A DNA stretch of 64,000 nucleotides from an uncultured Barnesiella sp. (lineage in GTDB: Bacteria > Bacteroidota > Bacteroidia > Bacteroidales > Barnesiellaceae), in contig CALUFO010000009.1 in the NCBI GenBank assembly GCA_944320015.1, positions 1 through 64,000 of the forward strand. The letters run 5' to 3'. Position numbers and translations under genes: made by a program. Below, one piece after another: positions 35,153 through 43,442 of this stretch. Each line of letters opens with the position of its first letter. Position 1 is the first letter of the stretch. The notes under the pieces are model-generated. The model made no database searches. It had not been told where the DNA came from and saw nothing but the letters and a program-made list of their open reading frames with translations.

Positions 35153-35160
35153 TAAGTTTG
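35153..35160 (+). promoter_or_regulatory. Possible -7 box upstream of the GT8-GT4 gene
   Basis: TAAGTTTG fits TAnnTTTG, 84 bases before the start codon. No -33 TTTG at the proper distance was seen, so support is weak. Confidence 0.35.
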
Positions 35161-35244
35161 TCAATGATAAACCAACTATTTTCTTTCCAAGTTCTTCGAT
35201 AAGGCCTCTTTCTCATCGAAGAAATAAAAAACAAGCATCGCAAA

Positions 35245-37242
35245 ATGGAACATATTCACCTGTTTTTTGCCTTGAACGACCGCTATTGCCAACATTGCTG
35301 TACCACAATTGTATCCATTTTGGAAAACAATCCCAACGAGTTTTTCAACTTCTATCTGTTATCCGATTATATTTCGGATAAAAACCGACAACAATTCGCC
35401 CGGCTTGAGAAGCGGTATTCCCATTTCAAAATCCGCTACCACATCATCGACGACACCGACTTTCGCCGTTTCGCACTGAACATCGATTATATTTCGTTAC
35501 AGACCTACTACCGATATGCGATCGCCGAGTGGTATCCCCAGCTCGACAAAGCGATTTATCTCGACTGCGATTTGGTAGTGAACGGGAGTTTAAGAGAGCT
35601 GTGGGAAACCGATATTGCCGGTTATCTGTGTGCCGGAGTCCCCGATTTATGGGTTGAAAACATCTACTACAAACCCGAAATAGGATTTGCCCTCGACGAG
35701 CTATACATCAACGCCGGGGTTCTCCTGCTTAACCTCAAAAAAATGAGAGAAGAGCAAACCTACCGGACATTATGCCAAGCAACCATACAACCACCCTGTA
35801 AAATAAAATTCCAAGACCAAGACATCATCAACCTTGTATGTCGAGGGAAAATCAAATGCTTGCCCGAGAAATTCAACTTTACGACCGAAAACGCTGTCAG
35901 ACATCCGGTTCAAATACCCGAAGCCGTCATCATACACTATACCGGCGAACGAAAACCGTGGGGAGTAAAGAGATGTTGGAATCCATTAAAGCATCTATAT
36001 TTCAAATATTTAGAAAAAACTCCATATTCGTCACGCCTGCAAACATCCACACTATTGAAAAAAATCGCCAAGCTATTCACGCCCAAGAGACCAAACCCCA
36101 ATCGCCCCATACGGGTAGCCCTGCTCATCGACGAGTTTTTCGGCGGAGCGGGTACCGCATTCGGCGGATACGGATTTTTAGCCCGCCACTACATCGCCAA
36201 ATACCTGCCCTGTGACGACATACAAATCGATGTCCTGCTCGGGCTCAACCGAAAAAAAAGAAGACGAAAAGCCATTAAAACACGGGTGGACAATGTCGAT
36301 GTCTATACCCTCCCCGGGCGAAAACACGCCGCAAAATGGTTCAAAAAACAGAATTACGACCTCTACTTTTCCATCGAGTTGACCACTTCGTTCCTCCAAT
36401 ACGAAAAGGATCCCAGCAAACGCTTGCTCCTATGGGTGCAAGACCCTCGGCCGTGGAAAGACTGGCTCGAAATACAAACCGTAAAACTCTTCCCGGAGTT
36501 TTGCTATTGGAACACGCAAGTCTACGAGCTCGTCCACAAATTATATAGCGAGAACCGGGTCACATTTGTCACACAAGGGCGCTTCCTCATCGAGAAAGCC
36601 CGATGCCTCTACCGGCTCTCGCCCGAGGTTCCCATCGACTATCTGCCCAATCCGGTAGACATCGACCCCCTATTCGACGTAAAAACATATCCCAAGAAAA
36701 ACAACATTGTCTTTATCGGCCGCATCGAATCGGTAAAACGAGGCTGGCTGTTCTGTGAAATCGCCAAGCGCATGCCCGAATACCAATTTTATATGTTGGG
36801 GCAGTCATTCCGTGAAAAAGAGCAAAACGACAGTATCATGGAAAAATATCGCTCGGGAATAGATAACCTCCATTTCACCGGCCATGTCGAAGGCGAAGAA
36901 AAATTCAATTACATCAAAGATGCCAAAATACTGGTGAACACCTCGATACACGAGGCGCTCCCTGTCACATTCCTCGAAGCGCTCGCCTACGGCACACTAT
37001 TGGTAAGCTGCCAGAATCCCGAGAGCCTCACCGAGAAATTCGGTATCTACACAGGCCCCGTATTGGGAGACGGATTTGACAAACTCGACCTATTTGTCGA
37101 GGCTATCCGCACTCTCATCAACAACGAGGAAAAGAGAAAAGCGCTATCCATTGCTGGATATGAATATGTAAAACAGATTCACAACGTTCCCGATTTCATA
37201 CGCAACAGTCGGGAACTTATTCGCCGGGAAGCCCGCAAATAA
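35245..37242 (+). CDS. Two-domain glycosyltransferase: GT8 fused to GT4
   Basis: 665 residues. Residues 1 to about 270 are a GT8 domain (LPS glucosyl/galactosyltransferase type) with the metal-binding DCDLVVNG and the later INAGVLLLNL. Residues about 285-660 are a GT4/GT-B domain with PNPVDIDPLF, FIGRIESVKRG and the donor-binding NTSIHEALPVTFLEALAYG. It can thus add two sugars in sequence to a lipid-linked or LPS-core acceptor. There is no stop or frameshift between the halves. No signal peptide. It is read alone, 139 bases before the next GT gene. Confidence 0.9.
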   Translation: MEHIHLFFALNDRYCQHCCTTIVSILENNPNEFFNFYLLSDYISDKNRQQFARLEKRYSHFKIRYHIIDDTDFRRFALNIDYISLQTYYRYAIAEWYPQLDKAIYLDCDLVVNGSLRELWETDIAGYLCAGVPDLWVENIYYKPEIGFALDELYINAGVLLLNLKKMREEQTYRTLCQATIQPPCKIKFQDQDIINLVCRGKIKCLPEKFNFTTENAVRHPVQIPEAVIIHYTGERKPWGVKRCWNPLKHLYFKYLEKTPYSSRLQTSTLLKKIAKLFTPKRPNPNRPIRVALLIDEFFGGAGTAFGGYGFLARHYIAKYLPCDDIQIDVLLGLNRKKRRRKAIKTRVDNVDVYTLPGRKHAAKWFKKQNYDLYFSIELTTSFLQYEKDPSKRLLLWVQDPRPWKDWLEIQTVKLFPEFCYWNTQVYELVHKLYSENRVTFVTQGRFLIEKARCLYRLSPEVPIDYLPNPVDIDPLFDVKTYPKKNNIVFIGRIESVKRGWLFCEIAKRMPEYQFYMLGQSFREKEQNDSIMEKYRSGIDNLHFTGHVEGEEKFNYIKDAKILVNTSIHEALPVTFLEALAYGTLLVSCQNPESLTEKFGIYTGPVLGDGFDKLDLFVEAIRTLINNEEKRKALSIAGYEYVKQIHNVPDFIRNSRELIRREARK

Positions 37243-37354
37243 GAGCGGCGGCACACGACTTTTCATTTTCATGCGTCGCTTATAGTCGGGCGATATAGAC
37301 GGCGATTCGGCAAAAATTCAATGATTGTACCGGTATAAAAACAAAGATTTTCCG

Positions 37355-37362
37355 TAAGTTTG
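37355..37362 (+). promoter_or_regulatory. -7 box of the GT2 gene
   Basis: TAAGTTTG, 19 bases before the ATG at 37382. The same octamer is seen upstream of the GT8-GT4 gene. No -33 TTTG was found at the proper distance. Confidence 0.55.
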
Positions 37363-37381
37363 TAACAAAGAAAATCAAACC

Positions 37382-38356
37382 ATGACTCCCAAAGTTTCTA
37401 TCGTCATTCCCGTGTACAATGTGGGCAAGCAACTCGAAGCCTGCTTGCAATCGGCCATTGGTCAGACTTTCTCCGATATAGAAATCATTGTCGTCAACGA
37501 CGGTAGTACCGACAACTCGCCGGGAATCATTGCCCGGTTTGCCGGTCAAGACTCTCGTATCGTAGTCATCGACAAAGAAAATGAAGGTCTCGCCTATGCC
37601 CGCAAATCGGGGGTGGAAGCCGCACAAGGCGAATACATACAGCATCTCGACGGCGACGACTATTTGGAACCCGATGCCATAGAGCTTCTTTATCGTAAAG
37701 CCAAAGAGGAAGATGCCGACATGGTAGTATTTCCATTTTGGTTCGACTATGTAGACCGGGGAAAAAAGAAATCCTCCAATCCCACCCCGGGAATATACGA
37801 CTCGGTATCTTTTTTCCATTCCATGGCTTTCTGCCAAAACTATTGGTCTGTATGCTCCTATCTGCATAAACGATCTCTTTATGCAGAGGTACATATCGAA
37901 AAAGGACTGAACTATGGCGAAGACGCCTATTTAGCTTCCCAACTAACTTATTTCGCAAACAAAATAGTCGTTTTGGAATCCCACCCGTTGCTACACTATG
38001 TTATTCGTAATGATTCCATTTCTTTCGGATCTTTCTCCGAAAAGAAAGCCCGCGACATCGAATTATATCCGCAACTGCAACGCCGGTTCTACCAAGACAA
38101 ACCTACTTATCCCCAAGTGGAAAAAGCGTTGGCAAATGTCGAATTAGGAGCGATCGTTCTGTTATTGAGCAAACGGTGGTTCCACGAAGCGCCCCGTCTC
38201 GCCCGAAGGGCTATGGAAATAGAAAAACAATTTCCCGATCTGTTGCACCAACGGCCTGCACGACGCTACCGCAAGCTGTTGAAAGCCTATGCCCGAGGCG
38301 AGTTTTGGGGGAAACTAATGACCCGCTATTACCTCGTAACCCGAAAAATAAAATAA
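37382..38356 (+). CDS. Family 2 glycosyltransferase
   Basis: 324 residues. Classic GT2 start VSIVIPVYNVGKQLEACLQS with VVNDGSTDNSPGI and the DxD-like LDGDDYLEPDA near residue 95. The second half (from about 200) is helical and less conserved. It is the first of three plus-strand genes (gap 9 bases, then a 4-base overlap), so the three are one operon. Probably adds one sugar in surface-glycan or LPS assembly. Confidence 0.92.
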   Translation: MTPKVSIVIPVYNVGKQLEACLQSAIGQTFSDIEIIVVNDGSTDNSPGIIARFAGQDSRIVVIDKENEGLAYARKSGVEAAQGEYIQHLDGDDYLEPDAIELLYRKAKEEDADMVVFPFWFDYVDRGKKKSSNPTPGIYDSVSFFHSMAFCQNYWSVCSYLHKRSLYAEVHIEKGLNYGEDAYLASQLTYFANKIVVLESHPLLHYVIRNDSISFGSFSEKKARDIELYPQLQRRFYQDKPTYPQVEKALANVELGAIVLLLSKRWFHEAPRLARRAMEIEKQFPDLLHQRPARRYRKLLKAYARGEFWGKLMTRYYLVTRKIK

Positions 38357-38365
38357 GCCCAAGCC

Positions 38366-39499
38366 ATGAGAATTCTCTTTTTTTCACACGGGAAACGAGC
38401 CAATGGCGGAGCTGAACGATGCCTGCTCGACCTCATTAAAGGAATAAAACAACTACACGAATCGTGGGAAATCTATGTGGTATTCCCGGCAAAAGGCGAA
38501 TTGTGCGAAATGGCCGCCCCCTATCTATCGGGCTACGCTTTTATCCAGCAACCGTGGTGGCTGGTTCGTCCACGGAAAAAAGGCTGGCGAAAACGGCTCC
38601 TTTTCAACCTGCAAAAAAAGGCAGCCATTCGCCAGACCTGCAATTATATAGAGGAAATCAACCCACACATAGCCATAACCAACACATTGGCCACTCCCAT
38701 AGGAGCCCTTGCGGCTCACGCCGAGGGTATTCCTCACCACTGGTTTATCCACGAAATCCCGGAGTACGCCCGCAACCTCGTCTATTTATTCGACGAAAAT
38801 AGCAGTTTGAAGCTGGTCGACGCCCTATCGCAAAAAATCGTCGTCCCCTCACATTTCGTGGAGGAGTATTACCGCACAAAACTCACTTCGCCCGAGAAAA
38901 TATCGACCATATATCAATCGGTAGAAGTAGCCCCCGCTTTACCGTCCAAAACAGACCAACCCTTCACCATCGGCATGTTGGGAAATTTCGAGCCCAACAA
39001 GGGACAGCATGTCGCCATCGAAGCCCTTTGCGAAGTCCTCAAAGAATATCCCGATACCCATCTGCTCCTTATCGGGGGGAACAACAGCAAATATGCGCAA
39101 CAGATAAAAGAAAAAATACGCTCATACCGGTTGACCCAAAACGTGTCGATCATCGACCACACCATTCACCCGCACGACTACCTCATTCAAGCCGACGCCG
39201 CATTGGTCTGCTCGGGCTTCGAATGTTTCGGGCGAGCCATCGTCGAGGGACTCAAATGCGGACTTCCCGTCATCGTTCCCGACAAGCCATTTGGACGGGA
39301 ACTGATACAAGATGGGTACAACGGCTATTTATACAATAGGGACGACAGTAAAGATTTAGCCCGAAAAATTATTTTATTGCGGCAAACCGGTGCGTTGCCG
39401 GCCATGAAAATCAACGCATCGAAATCGGTTGAAAACCGATTCTCCATACCCTCCTTTGCCCAAGAATTCATAAATATCCTCAACCCCTCAAAATCATGA
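38366..39499 (+). CDS. Family 4 glycosyltransferase
   Basis: 377 residues of the GT-B fold. The N-terminal half has FFSHGKRANGGAERCLLDL, the typical acceptor-side start. The C-terminal half has IGMLGNFEPNKGQHVAIEAL and the donor-binding CSGFECFGRAIVEGLKCGLP. Sits 9 bases after the GT2 gene, and its stop overlaps the next start (ATGA). Nucleotide-sugar donor unknown. Confidence 0.92.
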   Translation: MRILFFSHGKRANGGAERCLLDLIKGIKQLHESWEIYVVFPAKGELCEMAAPYLSGYAFIQQPWWLVRPRKKGWRKRLLFNLQKKAAIRQTCNYIEEINPHIAITNTLATPIGALAAHAEGIPHHWFIHEIPEYARNLVYLFDENSSLKLVDALSQKIVVPSHFVEEYYRTKLTSPEKISTIYQSVEVAPALPSKTDQPFTIGMLGNFEPNKGQHVAIEALCEVLKEYPDTHLLLIGGNNSKYAQQIKEKIRSYRLTQNVSIIDHTIHPHDYLIQADAALVCSGFECFGRAIVEGLKCGLPVIVPDKPFGRELIQDGYNGYLYNRDDSKDLARKIILLRQTGALPAMKINASKSVENRFSIPSFAQEFINILNPSKS

Positions 39500-40296
39500 G
39501 TGACAACCGAGTCATTATCGCCATACCCATCTACACCACACAGCTGGACTCCAAAGAGCACGCCTCCCTGCGTCGATGTTTCGACATACTCTCCGCTCAT
39601 GAGAAATGCTTTGTAAAGCCCCATTCGCTCGACATAGGGACCCTCATGCACGACTATCCGGCCAACCGCGTCGTATCCTTTCCCGACGACTATTTCAAGG
39701 GTATCGCCGCCTATAACCGGCTCATGATGTCGCCCCTCTTTTACGAGGCGTTCGCCCAATGGGATTATATGCTTATCGTCCAAACCGACGCTTGGATATT
39801 CTCCGACCGTTTGGACGAATGGTGTTCCAAAGGATATGACTATGTGGGTGCCCCTTGGATTCCGAAACCCAAATACGACAAGCTCTATTACCGTATTTTC
39901 ACGGCGTGCAAACGACTCTATTGCCGCATATCGGGAGCCTCGGATTACAGTCGCATATACTATCGGGTGGGAAACGGCGGACTTTCGTTGCGTCGCCCCC
40001 GGCTGTTTGCCCAAATCGCCGCTGAAATGGCGTCCCGAATCGACGATTTTCTCGCCCACCCCGGAACCGATTTTTACAACGAAGACATATTTTGGAGCCT
40101 CGAAGTCAACCGGGAAAGGGAACGGCTGAAAATTCCCCACTGGAAAGAGGCTCTCCAATTCTCATTCGACAAAAATCCAGCGGTATGCTATGCGCTCAAC
40201 GGCCATAACCTGCCATTCGGGTGTCACGGTTGGAGCAAAAAAAATATGTTGTCCTTTTGGGAACAACATATACAAACACTCAGAAACGACGACTAA
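39496..40296 (+). CDS. DUF5672 family protein, probable glycan-linked
   Basis: 266 residues, one DUF5672 domain; such proteins resemble GT-A glycosyltransferases and occur in glycan clusters. Seen here: an N-terminal IAIPIYTTQLDSKEHASL, the acidic VQTDAWIF in the place of a metal motif, GAPWIP, GNGGLSLR and the late FYNEDIFWSLEV. No membrane segment. Start codon overlaps the GT4 stop by 4 bases, so translation is coupled. It ends 27 bases before a convergent gene. Confidence 0.8.
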   Translation: MSDNRVIIAIPIYTTQLDSKEHASLRRCFDILSAHEKCFVKPHSLDIGTLMHDYPANRVVSFPDDYFKGIAAYNRLMMSPLFYEAFAQWDYMLIVQTDAWIFSDRLDEWCSKGYDYVGAPWIPKPKYDKLYYRIFTACKRLYCRISGASDYSRIYYRVGNGGLSLRRPRLFAQIAAEMASRIDDFLAHPGTDFYNEDIFWSLEVNRERERLKIPHWKEALQFSFDKNPAVCYALNGHNLPFGCHGWSKKNMLSFWEQHIQTLRNDD

Positions 40297-40323
40297 GCGT
40301 CGGTTCGGTATCCCCCTCCCGAA

Positions 40324-41532
40324 TCACAGGAAAGGAATGTATCGCGATATTTTTGTCCGCTTGTTCGACGAAGTTTGTACAAAACGCTCTTCATCGGTAT
40401 TCTTATCGTCGAAGCATTTCAAATACACGGCATTCATCTCGTCGGCCAGTTTCTTGGGATCGAAACGCACGACATACTCTTTTCCCTTCGCAATCATTTC
40501 GTCTCGAAGAGCCTTGTCCGAAAGGACTCTCCGCATAGCCGCCGCCATGCCCTTCACATCGTCGGGTCCCACATAAATCGAGTGGGCACCGCCGGCTTCC
40601 TCCAAACAAGAGCCTGTGGCCGCAATAACCGGCACCCCTGCCGAGAGAGCCTCGATGATGGGTATCCCGAAACCCTCAAAACGAGAAGGATATACAAATA
40701 GCGAAGCCATGTGATACAACACGGGCAAATCGCCGAATTTCAAATTATGAATGATGTGCACACGGTCTTCCAACCCATGAGCTTCGATATAAGCCTTCAC
40801 CGTCTCGGTATAGTCGGTACTTTTCCCGATGGCTACCAAGTGCACATCGTCCAACATCTCGACCGCTTTCACCGCAGACAATAGGTTTTTACGCTCCTCG
40901 ATCGTTCCCACGCTCAACACAAAGCGGTCGGGCAAACCATAAGCCTTGCGCACCCGCTCTTTGGCTTCGGGCGAAACCGGCCGGGCGAAAATCGGGTCGC
41001 AACCTTGGTAGACGACATCGATTTTTTCGGGCGAAATACCATAATATTTTACAATGTCCCGCTTGGTGCACTCGCTCACCGCCACAATTCGGTCGGCCTT
41101 GCGACAGGCATATTTGAACTTGCGGTTATAAATGAGTCTGTCTAAAAAATGATAATATTGAGGATAACGCAGGAATATCAAATCGTGAATCGTCACCACG
41201 CTGCGTATTCCTGTGCGATGAATACCCACAGGCAACTCATTGCTCAACCCGTGATAGAGTTGTACGCCGTCTTGCAACAATCCCCGCTTGATGAAAAAGG
41301 TTCTCCACAAGGCTCTGCATCGCTTCATCATAGAGGAATGGGGCAGTATCGAGGCGACGTTCTTGTGTTTCAACAAGGAATCGTACAACGCATTCTTGCA
41401 TTCCTTGGGTATATACATACGGTATTTGTGTTCATTGCCGTATGTAGCCATTGTATCTACCATGAATCGGCTGTAATTCCCCAATCCGGTAAAATTGGCA
41501 TTAGCCCTTTTTGCATCGAATCCTATAATCAT
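40324..41532 (-). CDS. Family 4 glycosyltransferase
   Basis: 402 residues, GT-B fold of the mannosyltransferase type. The start has FDAKRANANFTGLGNYSRF. SVGTIEERKNL opens the donor domain and PSRFEGFGIPIIEALSAGVP is the GT4 signature with its catalytic EX7E pattern. An unusual basic C-terminal tail (SSNKRTKISRYIPFL) may bind the membrane. It converges with the DUF5672 gene and is divergent from nadB. GDP-mannose from ManC may be the donor, as an inference from family only. Confidence 0.91.
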   Translation of the reverse strand: MIIGFDAKRANANFTGLGNYSRFMVDTMATYGNEHKYRMYIPKECKNALYDSLLKHKNVASILPHSSMMKRCRALWRTFFIKRGLLQDGVQLYHGLSNELPVGIHRTGIRSVVTIHDLIFLRYPQYYHFLDRLIYNRKFKYACRKADRIVAVSECTKRDIVKYYGISPEKIDVVYQGCDPIFARPVSPEAKERVRKAYGLPDRFVLSVGTIEERKNLLSAVKAVEMLDDVHLVAIGKSTDYTETVKAYIEAHGLEDRVHIIHNLKFGDLPVLYHMASLFVYPSRFEGFGIPIIEALSAGVPVIAATGSCLEEAGGAHSIYVGPDDVKGMAAAMRRVLSDKALRDEMIAKGKEYVVRFDPKKLADEMNAVYLKCFDDKNTDEERFVQTSSNKRTKISRYIPFL

Positions 41533-41744
41533 TCCTTTAAAAATCCGCTTTACTGTTTACTTAAATATAGATGCAGTAGCGCTCTATTTTGCTGCACGCC
41601 CCGTGTAAAATTTTTCATCTTTCTGCAAAGTGTTTATTTACAAAAAATTACAAGAATGGAAATCTTCTTCTTTTTTTGTATCTCATGCCTTATGCAAAAC
41701 ACGGGGATAGACCTGCGGGCATTCTCAAAAACAGTTTCCGACCG

Positions 41745-41752
41745 CAAAGGTA
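41745..41752 (-). promoter_or_regulatory. Possible -7 box for the minus-strand GT4 gene
   Basis: TACCTTTG on the minus strand, about 210 bases before the ATG. The long leader between them shows no other gene. Weak support. Confidence 0.35.
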
Positions 41753-41772
41753 CACTTTGTTGCATTTATTTT

Positions 41773-41780
41773 TATCTTTG
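41773..41780 (+). promoter_or_regulatory. -7 box of nadB
   Basis: TATCTTTG, 55 bases before the ATG at 41836. A TTTG 13 bases upstream is too close to be a normal -33 box. Confidence 0.5.
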
Positions 41781-41835
41781 TGCAAAGAAAAATGCGGAAT
41801 TCATCCCCGTATTTCCCCAAAAAACAAGAAGAAAG

Positions 41836-43419
41836 ATGATACAAAAATTTGACTTTTTAATCATCGGTTCCGGTATCGCCGGAATGAGTTTTGCCCTAAA
41901 AGTAGCCCACAAAGGACGTGTGGCTCTCATTTGCAAAACCGAATTGGAAGAGGCTAACACCTTTTTTGCACAAGGCGGAGTTGCCTCGGTCACCAACACA
42001 TTGGTCGACAATTTCGAGAAACACATCGAAGACACAATGATAGCCGGCGACTGGCTCAGTGACCGCGCCGCTGTCGAAAAGGTGGTGCGGGAAGCTCCTT
42101 CCCAAATCAAAGAACTCATCAACTGGGGCGTGGAATTCGACAAAAATGAGAAGGGAGAGTTCGATCTGCACCGCGAAGGCGGCCACTCCGAATTCCGAAT
42201 CCTCCACCACAAAGACAATACCGGCGCCGAAATCCAAGACAGTCTGATAAAAGCCGTCAAAAAGCACCCCAATATCACCATATTCGAAAAACACTTCGCC
42301 ATCGAGATTATCACTCAGCACCACCTCGGAATCACCGTTACCCGGCAAACGCCCGATATCGAGTGCTACGGCGCCTACGTTCTCGACTTGAAAACCGGCA
42401 AAGTAGATACCTTCCTTTCCAAAGTCACCCTCATGGCGACCGGCGGAGTAGGGGCTATCTACCAAACCACCACCAACCCGCTTGTGGCCACCGGCGACGG
42501 CATAGCCATGGTCTATCGAGCCAAAGGAACCGTGAAGGACATGGAATTTATCCAATTCCACCCCACCGCGCTCTATCACCCCGGCGACCGTCCCTCGTTC
42601 CTCATTACCGAGGCCATGCGGGGATACGGAGCCGTATTGCGCACCCTCGACGGCAAAGAGTTCATGCAAAAGTATGACCCCCGCCTATCGCTGGCACCCC
42701 GCGACATCGTAGCGCGCGCCATCGACAACGAAATGAAAAACCGGGGCGACGACCACGTCTACCTCGACGTTACCCACAAAGACCCCGAGGAGACGAAAAA
42801 GCACTTCCCCAATATTTACGAGAAATGCCTCAGTCTGGGTATCGACATTACCCGCGACTACATTCCGGTAGCGCCGGCGGCGCACTATCTATGCGGCGGT
42901 ATCAAAGTCGATTTGAACGCCCGTTCCTCTATCAACCGGCTTTATGCCGTAGGCGAATGCGCTTGCACAGGCCTGCATGGAGGAAACCGATTGGCCTCCA
43001 ACTCCCTCATCGAGGCTGTCGTCTATGCCGACGCCGCCGCCAAACACAGCCTTCAAGTCATCGACAACTATTCCTACCAAGAAAATATTCCCGAGTGGAA
43101 CGACGAGGGCACACAATCGCCCGAAGAGATGGTCCTTATCACCCAAAGCGTCAAAGAGGTAGGACAAATCATGAGCACCTATGTGGGTATCGTCCGCTCC
43201 AACCTCCGTCTCAAACGCGCGTGGGACCGCCTCGATATTCTCTATGAAGAGACCGAAAGCCTCTTCAAACGCAGCAAAGCCTCGAAAGAGATTTGCGAAT
43301 TGCGCAACATGATCAACACAGGATACTTAGTCATGCGCCAAGCCATGGATCGCAAGGAAAGCCGTGGACTGCACTACACCATCGACTATCCTCATACCGA
43401 CAATGCGCCCCATAAGTAA
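41836..43419 (+). CDS. nadB: L-aspartate oxidase
   Basis: FAD enzyme that oxidises L-aspartate to iminoaspartate, first step of de novo NAD synthesis. 527 residues. FAD-binding start FLIIGSGIAGMSFALKVAH, then FFAQGGVASV, GGHSEFRILHHKD, ATGGVGAIYQTTTNP, EFIQFHPTAL and the C-terminal GLHGGNRLASNSLIEAVVY. An in-frame reading could begin at 41149, but it covers the promoter and the gene on the other strand, so the ATG at 41836 is used. nadA and nadC are not in the window. It precedes the peptidase gene by 23 bases. Confidence 0.95.
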   Translation: MIQKFDFLIIGSGIAGMSFALKVAHKGRVALICKTELEEANTFFAQGGVASVTNTLVDNFEKHIEDTMIAGDWLSDRAAVEKVVREAPSQIKELINWGVEFDKNEKGEFDLHREGGHSEFRILHHKDNTGAEIQDSLIKAVKKHPNITIFEKHFAIEIITQHHLGITVTRQTPDIECYGAYVLDLKTGKVDTFLSKVTLMATGGVGAIYQTTTNPLVATGDGIAMVYRAKGTVKDMEFIQFHPTALYHPGDRPSFLITEAMRGYGAVLRTLDGKEFMQKYDPRLSLAPRDIVARAIDNEMKNRGDDHVYLDVTHKDPEETKKHFPNIYEKCLSLGIDITRDYIPVAPAAHYLCGGIKVDLNARSSINRLYAVGECACTGLHGGNRLASNSLIEAVVYADAAAKHSLQVIDNYSYQENIPEWNDEGTQSPEEMVLITQSVKEVGQIMSTYVGIVRSNLRLKRAWDRLDILYEETESLFKRSKASKEICELRNMINTGYLVMRQAMDRKESRGLHYTIDYPHTDNAPHK

Positions 43420-43442
43420 ACTCGCAAAAACGACTCATCATC

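Noticed and set aside
41149..41835. In-frame 5' extension of nadB by 229 codons
   Set aside because: It covers the promoter region and the coding part of the opposite GT4 gene, while the nadB family start fits the ATG at 41836.
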